DNA of 64,000 bases from Chitinivorax sp. PXF-14 (lineage in GTDB: Bacteria; Pseudomonadota; Gammaproteobacteria; Burkholderiales; SCOH01): the NCBI RefSeq assembly GCF_040812015.1, contig NZ_JBFNXJ010000005.1, positions 1 to 64,000 of the forward strand, in the 5' to 3' direction. Below, piece after piece: positions 58,155 through 64,000 of the stretch; positions within the stretch are counted from its first letter, which is position 1, and every line of letters begins with the position of its first letter. A program made the translations under genes and the position numbers. The notes under the pieces are model-generated. The model was not told the DNA's origin. It saw nothing but the letters and a program-made list of their open reading frames with translations, and did no database searches.

Positions 58155-58658
58155 TCAGGGATTGCCGACATCGGTAATTTTCACCTCCCCGGTTTCCAGG
58201 TCGAGATCAGTGTGCAGCAACAGCTCCAGCGGCACCGGCTGCGCCCACAGCAGGCCACGTATCTGCACGCTGAGCTGGTTGTGGTGGTCCATCTGCTGGT
58301 CGGACAGCACGGCCTCGATCGATAGCGAGGATGGCAGGATGCGCGGCTCGAAATCGAGGATCGCCTCGCGGATGCTGCGTTCGAGATCAACCACGTCGAG
58401 GCTCGATGCGGTGCTGCCGGCGAGCGCGGGTAGGCCGAAATTGACCACCGAGCGCAACGCCTCGGAATAACCGGGCCAGTCGTCCGGCCCGGCATTCTGC
58501 GTCGCATTGAACAGCCAGGTCAGGTCGCGCAGTACGGCTTGCCGGAGCCTGGCTTTGTTGAGCACGAAGGGGCCTTCCTGCCGCCGCGCAGGCTCGTCGT
58601 CGGTCAGCCGGTCGAGCAAGGCGGGTTGCAGCCGGTCCTGTGGCAGGCGATCCACCAT
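58155..58658 (-). CDS. tssE: T6SS baseplate gp25-like protein TssE
   Basis: 167 residues with the gp25/lysozyme-like baseplate fold: LRQAVLRDLTWLFNATQ, then DVVDLERSIREAILDFEPRI (the conserved EPR). Initiates sheath polymerisation. Starts 7 bp after tagJ. Confidence 0.94.
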   Translation of the reverse strand: MVDRLPQDRLQPALLDRLTDDEPARRQEGPFVLNKARLRQAVLRDLTWLFNATQNAGPDDWPGYSEALRSVVNFGLPALAGSTASSLDVVDLERSIREAILDFEPRILPSSLSIEAVLSDQQMDHHNQLSVQIRGLLWAQPVPLELLLHTDLDLETGEVKITDVGNP

Positions 58659-58665
58659 CGGCGGC

Positions 58666-59478
58666 CTACTCCGGCGCCTTGCCGGTGAAGTCGATGCGGC
58701 GCACGTCCATCAGCGGCTTCTCGTCCGCGTCGGTCGTCAGGATGCGCTGCCCGAGCCCGACCCAGCAGCCATCGCCGGCATCACGCCATTCGGTGCGCCG
58801 CGCCAGCCTGATCGCGCCCTCGGGGCAGGTTTCGGAGCCCGGGTAGCGGGTGGGGATCAGCGCGACGGCTTCGCCGCCGTTCTCGAACATCAGGTGGGCC
58901 GGCATCCACACCTGATCGCGCAGATCGCTTGGCGCCTCGATGTCGACACGCGCCAGCCGTGCGAACGGCACCCAGTAATAGCGGCCGTTGATGACGGCCT
59001 CAAGCACCGGCCCGAGCCGGCTGTCGGCATCGGCGATCCACTGGAAAGGCTGGCCGTCGAGCGTGCCCGGGCTGGCGGCAGCCTGGTCGAAGGCCTGCTG
59101 CCTGAGCGAGCGCGACTGGGCATCGAGCCCACGCCCGGTGCTGAGCAGCGATTCGATCAGCAGCGCGAGCCACGGCTCGGGCTCGCCAAACACCATCGGT
59201 GTCTTGCGCCCCTCGAACACCTGGGCGCGCAGCATCTCGCAGGCGATGGCCTCGCGGTAGGTCTGCGCCATGGCCAGGGCTAGGGCATCGAGCTGGCAGG
59301 CGACATCGAGCTGGTTCAGCGCACGCTCCCAGCGGCCGAGCACGCACAGTAGCTGAAACAGGAAGATACGCAGTTTCGCATCGGCCGGCTTGGCCTTGAC
59401 GGCCTCTTGCAGCGCGATCAGCGCCGCATCGGGATCGCCATCGGCGAGGGCCCGCTCGGCAACCGGGGCTAGGCTCAT
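58666..59478 (-). CDS. tagJ: T6SS accessory protein TagJ (ImpE family)
   Basis: 270 residues of the ImpE/SciE family: a TPR-like N-terminus (ALADGDPDAALIALQEAVKAKPADAKLRIFLFQLLCVLGRWERAL) and the conserved WIADADSRLGPVLEAVING.YYWVPF block. TagJ binds the TssB N-terminus in P. aeruginosa HSI-1, so the gene places this T6SS near the HSI-1-like clade. Confidence 0.92.
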   Translation of the reverse strand: MSLAPVAERALADGDPDAALIALQEAVKAKPADAKLRIFLFQLLCVLGRWERALNQLDVACQLDALALAMAQTYREAIACEMLRAQVFEGRKTPMVFGEPEPWLALLIESLLSTGRGLDAQSRSLRQQAFDQAAASPGTLDGQPFQWIADADSRLGPVLEAVINGRYYWVPFARLARVDIEAPSDLRDQVWMPAHLMFENGGEAVALIPTRYPGSETCPEGAIRLARRTEWRDAGDGCWVGLGQRILTTDADEKPLMDVRRIDFTGKAPE

Positions 59479-59520
59479 TTTTGCTCCCTTGGCTCGCCCC
59501 GTGACGTGAAGAACGGGGAC

Positions 59521-60012
59521 TCAGCCCTCTGGAATTTCCGTGACAAAGGCCATGGCACCGCGTGGCAGGCCATCCGCCCCCTGGGGCTGGTATTCGATCG
59601 TGATGGTGGTGAAGGCGAAGCGTAGCTCTTCGTTGACTTCCTCCGGCGCGCCAGTCTCGCCAGAGGCCAGGTTCATATAGGTCAGCCGGGCCTTCTCCAG
59701 CGTGATCTTCAGGTACTCGATCGGCGCCACGCCCCCGGCCTTGCGCACCGACAGCACCACCTTCTTGAGCGGCTCGTTGTTGCGCAGGCTCGCCATCAGG
59801 GCCGTACTGGCACTGTCGATGCCCTTGAGCACGCCAAGCTCGTGCACCGTGGTGATGGCCTTCTGCCCGCTGACATGGACGTTGTCGCCCTCCATGCCCC
59901 ACGACCATGATTTGACGTCGATCTCGCCGGCGTGGTCACGGTCCTGCGATTCCCCCTTGATCGGCCCCTGCTTGGCGCCCTCGATCTTGAGGAACATGTC
60001 GCCCTGCGCCAT
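59521..60012 (-). CDS. hcp: Hcp tube protein, second copy
   Basis: 163 residues of the Hcp family (MFLKIEGAKQGPIKGESQD; DVKSWSWGMEG; FAFTTITIEYQ). Clearly diverged from the Hcp encoded just upstream. It could be an alternative tube protein for different cargo. A GC-rich hairpin (GCGGGGG/CCCCCGC, 60032-60055) lies between the two genes and could set their ratio. Confidence 0.92.
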   Translation of the reverse strand: MAQGDMFLKIEGAKQGPIKGESQDRDHAGEIDVKSWSWGMEGDNVHVSGQKAITTVHELGVLKGIDSASTALMASLRNNEPLKKVVLSVRKAGGVAPIEYLKITLEKARLTYMNLASGETGAPEEVNEELRFAFTTITIEYQPQGADGLPRGAMAFVTEIPEG

Positions 60013-60066
60013 TCTCCGCTCCTCGCATCATGCGGGGGACGCCCCGGCCCCCCGCCGCCCGATTGC

Positions 60067-60549
60067 TCAGGCCTTGACGTTCTCGGCGATGTTCCAGGCC
60101 GTTTCGACCGCGGCATCACCCGATCCGTCGGGCTTCTGCGGGGTGTACTCAACCTTGAATTCGGCGAAATTGAGCACGACGTTTTCGGTCAGCCTGTCCT
60201 CGCCACCGCTGCCGCCCGTCTGCACCGAGGCGATGATGATTTCCTTCAGCGTGATCTTGACGTATTCGAGCGGATTCTCGCCGGCCTTGCGCACCGTCAG
60301 CGTTGCCTCCTTGTAGTGCTTGCCGTTGCAGCAGGAGCCGATCAGCGTCGGCGATGCCTTGTCCACCCACTTGGTGAGCGAGAGATCCTGCACGTTCACC
60401 TTGCCTGCGCCACCACCGCCACCGGTATGGGTCGTGCCCGACTGCGACATTCCCCAGCTCCAGGCCAGCACGTCGATCTCATCCTTGTGCTTGGAGTCAA
60501 CCGATTCGCCCTTCACGTCGTCGATTTTCAGAAACATGTCCACAGCCAT
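60067..60549 (-). CDS. hcp1: Hcp tube protein, HSI-1 Hcp1-like
   Basis: 160 residues, MAVDMFLKIDDVKGES.., closely following P. aeruginosa Hcp1 from memory, including the glycine loop HTGGGGGAGKVNVQDLS and GGSGGEDRLTENVVLNFAEF. Forms the hexameric tube. The start at MAVDMF is preferred over one five codons upstream. It follows tssC by about 110 bp containing a short hairpin (CGTGC-taga-GCACG). Confidence 0.95.
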   Translation of the reverse strand: MAVDMFLKIDDVKGESVDSKHKDEIDVLAWSWGMSQSGTTHTGGGGGAGKVNVQDLSLTKWVDKASPTLIGSCCNGKHYKEATLTVRKAGENPLEYVKITLKEIIIASVQTGGSGGEDRLTENVVLNFAEFKVEYTPQKPDGSGDAAVETAWNIAENVKA

Positions 60550-60658
60550 GATGCTCTCCTTCAAACAAGATTCAGTGGAAACACTGCCTGACGTTGCGAA
60601 CGAACGCTGGGGGCGAAACGTGGCACGCCGTGCTAGAGCACGCCCGGATGGGGCATGC

Positions 60659-62152
60659 TCACGCCGTCTTCGCGGAGGGCAGCTTGGAGACGAGACGCAA
60701 CGACACGGTCAGCCCTTCGAGCTGATAGTGCGGCCGCAAGTAGAACCTCGATGTGTAGTAACCGGGATTGCCTTCGACCTCTTCCACCACCACCTCTGCC
60801 GCCGCGAGCGGCTTGCGGGCCTTGGTGCTTTCCGAGGAATGGGCCGGGTCGCCATCGACATAATTGGTGATCCACTTCTGCAGCCAGATCTGCATGTCGG
60901 CACGCTCCTTGAACGAGCCAACCTTGTCACGCACGATGCACTTCAGGTAGTGCGCAAAGCGGCAGCATGCAAACAGATACGGTAGGCGCGCAGCCAGATT
61001 GGCGTTCGCGGTGGCATCGGGGTCGTCGTATTCGAACGGCTTCTGCAGCGATTGTCCGCCGATGAAGGCGGCAAAATCCGAGTTCTTGCGATGCACCAGC
61101 GGCATGAAGCCATTCTTGCCGAGCTCGGCTTCGCGCCGGTCGCTGATGGCGATCTCGGTCGGGCATTTCATGTCGACACCGCCGTCGTCAGTCGGGAAGG
61201 TGTGCGTCGGCAGGCCCTCGACCGCCCCGCCGGACTCAATGCCGCGAATGCGCGAGCACCAGCCATAGAGCTTGAACGAGCGGTTGATGTTGACAGCCAT
61301 GGCATAGGCCGAGTTGGCCCAGCTGTAGCGACTGTGATCGGCCGCGCCGGTATCTTCCTCGAAATCGAACTCCTCGACCGGGCTCGTCTTGGCGCCATAA
61401 GGCAGGCGTGCCAGGAAGCGCGGCATGGCGAGACACAGGTAGCGGGCGTCGTCCGACTCGCGCAACGAGCGCCACGAGGCATACTCAGGCGTCTGGAAGA
61501 TCTTGGTCAGGTCGCGCGGATTGGCGAGCTCCTGCCACGACGCCATCTGCATGACCGTGGGCGAGGTGCCGGCGATGAACGGGGCGTGGGCCGCGGCGGA
61601 TACCTTGGATATCTCGCCCAGCAACTCGACATCGGGCGGCGTGTGGTCGAAATAGTAATCGCCGACCAGGCAGCCAAACGGCTCGCCACCGAACTGGCCG
61701 TATTCTTCCTCGTAGATTTTCTTGAACAGCGGGCTCTGGTCCCAGGCCGTACCCTTGTAGCGCTTGAGCGTCTTGCCGAGCTCCAGCTTGCTGATGTTCA
61801 TCACGCGGATCTTCAGCATCTCGTCGGTTTCCGTGTTGTTGACGAGATAATGGAGCCCGCGCCAGGCGCTTTCGACCTTCTGGAAATCCTCGTGGTGGAG
61901 AATCAGGTTGACCTGCTCGGAGAGCTTCTTGTCGAGCTCGGCGATGATCGCCTCGATCGACTTGATCACATCGCCGCTGATCAGCTTGGTCTGCGACAAG
62001 GCCTGCTCGGCCAGCGTCCTGACGGCGCTTTCGACGGCTTCCTTGGCTTCGTCGGTCTTGGGCTTGAACTCCCGCTGCAACAGCGCCGCGAATTCACCGC
62101 CCTCGGCAAGCTGCGCTTCCGCCTGGAGTTTTTCCTGTTCTGCTTCTGCCAT
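60659..62152 (-). CDS. tssC: T6SS sheath protein TssC (VipB)
   Basis: 497 residues, the large sheath subunit. Signature stretches: VNLILHHEDFQKVESAWRGL, GEPFGCLVGDYYFDHTPPDV, FLARLPYG. Forms the contractile sheath with TssB, which lies 57 bp upstream. Confidence 0.97.
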   Translation of the reverse strand: MAEAEQEKLQAEAQLAEGGEFAALLQREFKPKTDEAKEAVESAVRTLAEQALSQTKLISGDVIKSIEAIIAELDKKLSEQVNLILHHEDFQKVESAWRGLHYLVNNTETDEMLKIRVMNISKLELGKTLKRYKGTAWDQSPLFKKIYEEEYGQFGGEPFGCLVGDYYFDHTPPDVELLGEISKVSAAAHAPFIAGTSPTVMQMASWQELANPRDLTKIFQTPEYASWRSLRESDDARYLCLAMPRFLARLPYGAKTSPVEEFDFEEDTGAADHSRYSWANSAYAMAVNINRSFKLYGWCSRIRGIESGGAVEGLPTHTFPTDDGGVDMKCPTEIAISDRREAELGKNGFMPLVHRKNSDFAAFIGGQSLQKPFEYDDPDATANANLAARLPYLFACCRFAHYLKCIVRDKVGSFKERADMQIWLQKWITNYVDGDPAHSSESTKARKPLAAAEVVVEEVEGNPGYYTSRFYLRPHYQLEGLTVSLRLVSKLPSAKTA

Positions 62153-62209
62153 GCCGGGTCTCCTCGTACCAGCTAGTCTTCGTCAACGACAACAGGGTAT
62201 GGCCGATGC

Positions 62210-62731
62210 TCAGGATGCCGGTTCGGGATTCTCGCCGTCCGCCGGCTTCTTGCTTTCCGCCAGCGTCTTGAGCAAGGCTGGATCGTTCAGAATCTTGGCG
62301 ACCAGCTCCTCGGCCCCGGTCTTGCCGTCCATATAGGTGATCAGGTTGGAAAGCTGCTGCCGAGCCTCGAGCAGCTTGCTCAGCGCATCGACCTTGCGCG
62401 CCACGGCGGCGGGTGAAAAATCGTCCATGCTGTCGAAGGTGATCTCGACATTGAGGTTGCCCTCGCCGGTGAGCGTGTTGGGCACGGCAAACGCGGCACG
62501 CGGCCGGATGGCCTTCATGCGGCTGTCGAAATTGTCGACATCGATTTCGAGAAACTTGCGGTCGGCCACGGCGGGCAAGGCTTCGGCCGGCTTGCCGGAC
62601 AGATCGGACAGCACCCCCATCACGAACGGCAGCTGAACCTTCTTTTCCGCACCGTAGAGCTCAACGTCGTATTCGATCTGCACCCGGGGCGCCCGGTTGC
62701 GGGCGATGAATTTCTGACTGCTTTCTGCCAT
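62210..62731 (-). CDS. tssB: T6SS sheath protein TssB (VipA)
   Basis: 173 residues, the small sheath subunit: PRVQIEYDVELYGAEKKVQL then PFVMGVLSDLSGKP, and RKFLEIDVDNFDSRM. MAESSQKF is the start, preceded by GAGGA; the frame is open 18 codons further but across the promoter region. A sigma-54-like element sits 34-48 bp upstream. Confidence 0.96.
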   Translation of the reverse strand: MAESSQKFIARNRAPRVQIEYDVELYGAEKKVQLPFVMGVLSDLSGKPAEALPAVADRKFLEIDVDNFDSRMKAIRPRAAFAVPNTLTGEGNLNVEITFDSMDDFSPAAVARKVDALSKLLEARQQLSNLITYMDGKTGAEELVAKILNDPALLKTLAESKKPADGENPEPAS

Positions 62732-62764
62732 GGTGTCCTCGTCGACGGAATGGGTCCGAAAAAC

Positions 62765-62779
62765 GCAAGCGCACTGCCA
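62765..62779 (-). promoter_or_regulatory. Sigma-54-like promoter upstream of tssB
   Basis: Minus strand TGGCAGTGCGCTTGC: GG-N10-GC spacing is exact, with one deviation in the -24 box (CAG for CAC). It lies in the 150-bp tssA-tssB gap, the only sizeable break in this part of the operon. Sigma-54 control of T6SS loci is known in several genera. Confidence 0.5.
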
Positions 62780-62883
62780 GTTCAATCTGCCTGTCGTGCC
62801 TTCGTTTTAGACCCTGCACCATGACAAATCAAGCAGCTATGCGGCGCCAGATATAGACGCAGCCCCGGCAAAATATATCTTTG

Positions 62884-63888
62884 TCATTTTTTTGGCAGCC
62901 CTGCCAACTCGTTGATCCGGTTGAGGCTGTCGGGTGCCAGATCCTGGATGATGTCGATGAAACTCTTCGACATCAGGCCTTGCGCACGGCGAATGAAAAG
63001 TGGTGCCGGGTTCGATGGTTCGGTCCGTTCCATGAACTCGCAGACGCGGTCGAGCAGGCGGATGGCATCCTCGCGGCTGCGCAGCTCCCCGCTGCCGGCG
63101 GGCGCCGATGGCGGCACGGCCTGGCCCGTCTGGTCTGCGGCGTCGGGCTCGGCCGCTGCGCTGGCCGCGCCGGCTGCGGCCGGCAAGGCCTTGACGACCG
63201 CTTTCAGGGTACCGACCAGCGGGCTCAGGTCGGGCGCCTGGCCGGCGCCGACCTTGTCGTTCAGCAATGTCTGCAGCCGGACGACACAATCGGCCGCGGC
63301 CCGCAGCGGATCGGCGAGCTCCGGCCGTGGCAACAATACCTCCTGCAACATGCCCTCGACCTGGGCGGCCGGCATCGCGTCACCGACGGCAGGCAACCTG
63401 CCCTGCACGACGAGGATGTCGCGCACGGTCAGCGGCCCGGACTTGGGCGACCTCACCACCACCAGCTCGCGCAGGTCGCGCAGCATGCCGAACGCGTCGG
63501 TCAGCGGTGCCAGGGTATTGAGCCGCATGGTCGGATCGTGATCGTCGTCGGCATCGAGCGCCGGGTGCAGGTGCGCCCAGTGCCGGTCGAGCAGGCCGGT
63601 CAGCAGGGTCAGGCCATCGCGCAAGCCGGGGGCCCCCTCGGTGCACAGCAGCGCACGCGCCAGCAGCACAGCGACACGCAGGTCGAGCGTGCGCTTGAAC
63701 AGCTGGGCCGCGAGCCGCGCCACCACGCTCCAGTTCGGCGGCTCGCCGGCCACGACATTGTCGCCGAGCACCTGTTCCGGCTTGCCCTGGGCTTCGCGCT
63801 CGAGCTCCAGGTATTCGCTGTCGTATTCGAGATCGGGGCCACAGGGCGCGTCGCCCGCCAACGGGGCCAGCAGAGGTTCGATATCCAT
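62884..63888 (-). CDS. tssA: T6SS cap/baseplate assembly protein TssA
   Basis: 334 residues with the ImpA N-terminal domain (PCGPDLEYDSEYLELEREAQGKPEQVLGD; RTLDLRVAVLLARALLCTEG) and a C-terminus ending SLNRINELAGLPKK. The short C-terminal part with an Ala/Pro-rich linker (about 240-265) suggests the TssA1-type short class. Upstream gene overlaps or abuts: the phosphatase stop is 54 bp away. Confidence 0.93.
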   Translation of the reverse strand: MDIEPLLAPLAGDAPCGPDLEYDSEYLELEREAQGKPEQVLGDNVVAGEPPNWSVVARLAAQLFKRTLDLRVAVLLARALLCTEGAPGLRDGLTLLTGLLDRHWAHLHPALDADDDHDPTMRLNTLAPLTDAFGMLRDLRELVVVRSPKSGPLTVRDILVVQGRLPAVGDAMPAAQVEGMLQEVLLPRPELADPLRAAADCVVRLQTLLNDKVGAGQAPDLSPLVGTLKAVVKALPAAAGAASAAAEPDAADQTGQAVPPSAPAGSGELRSREDAIRLLDRVCEFMERTEPSNPAPLFIRRAQGLMSKSFIDIIQDLAPDSLNRINELAGLPKK

Positions 63889-63942
63889 GGGTATCCTGTC
63901 AGCTCAGGCTGTGTCGATCCGGTTCACGCGGCTCAAGCCGCA

Positions 63943-64000
63943 TCAGTGTTCACACCACACCAGCACTGCGGTGTAGTTGTCCTGCCCGGCCCGGCCACGC
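63943..64000 (-). CDS. PP2C-type protein phosphatase, C-terminal end only (PppA-like)
   Basis: Nineteen codons run in from the window edge and read RGRAGQDNYTAVLVWCEH-stop. GxxDNxTAVLV is the last conserved motif of PP2C serine/threonine phosphatases, with the metal-binding Asp. Next to tssA it fits PppA/Stp1 of the threonine-phosphorylation pathway that controls HSI-1-type T6SS. Very short evidence, but the motif is distinctive. Confidence 0.65.
   Translation of the reverse strand, partial: RGRAGQDNYTAVLVWCEH

Noticed and set aside
60629-60642. Short hairpin between tssC and hcp1 as a terminator
   Set aside because: Only a 5-bp stem with no T-run; noted in the hcp1 entry but not called separately.

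Overview
The window is GC-rich, densely coded Gram-negative DNA. Gene content points to a betaproteobacterium, probably Neisseriales/Chitinibacteraceae-like. The clues are two PEP-CTERM exported proteins, a single LolC/E-type permease next to lolD, an AraC-type ArgR with the aot-aru gene order, a recJ preceded by its usual betaproteobacterial neighbour, and hrcA beside gltX. The taxonomic call is inference; there is no rRNA in the window.

Region 1 (1-18.9 kb) is an arginine-to-glutamate catabolic island. Reading on the minus strand from 13.4 kb to 0 it holds aotJ-aotQ-aotM-aotO-aotP-argR-astC-aruF-aruG-astD-astB-astE: arginine/ornithine uptake, the AraC-type regulator, and the complete arginine succinyltransferase pathway. 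This is the order I know from Pseudomonas aeruginosa. A giant NAD-glutamate dehydrogenase (gdhB) lies divergently beside it and would take the resulting glutamate to 2-oxoglutarate. Sites of the form TGTCGC-N8-AA precede astC, aotJ and gdhB, each on the sense strand of its gene. The intergenic DNA carries a hairpin/terminator between aotJ and aotQ and four copies of a 41-bp palindromic element.

Region 2 (18.9-41.1 kb) is mostly core and housekeeping: two PEP-CTERM proteins (19 and 35 kb), a Tat-exported PhoD phosphatase, ybbAP/tesA, an exported unknown, hrcA, gltX, an orphan periplasmic binding protein, lolD/lolC, a PilZ-like unknown, a recJ operon, an MgtC/SapB-like membrane protein and an Hsp20 with a sigma-32-like promoter. 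Both PEP-CTERM genes, 15 kb apart, have a good -24/-12 (sigma-54) promoter at the expected distance from the start, with inverted repeats upstream.

Region 3 (41.1-64 kb) is a type VI secretion system on the minus strand. The core part reads: PP2C phosphatase (end only), tssA, tssB, tssC, two hcp genes, tagJ, tssE, tssF, tssG, clpV. Then come a TPR-methyltransferase, vgrG with an 11 x 16-residue spike repeat, and a payload module: DUF6484 protein, DUF2169 adaptor, a ketosynthase-fold protein lacking all catalytic residues, a DUF4150(PAAR-like)-nuclease effector, its DUF3396-type immunity protein, and a TIGR02270-type protein. The end of the locus (41.1-42.7 kb) is a recombination scar: a 75-codon vgrG fragment, a second copy of the TIGR02270-gene tail, and two SUKH-type immunity genes, one with two in-frame stops. 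The payload module is visibly AT-richer than the core. tssJKLM are not in the window and presumably lie beyond 64 kb.
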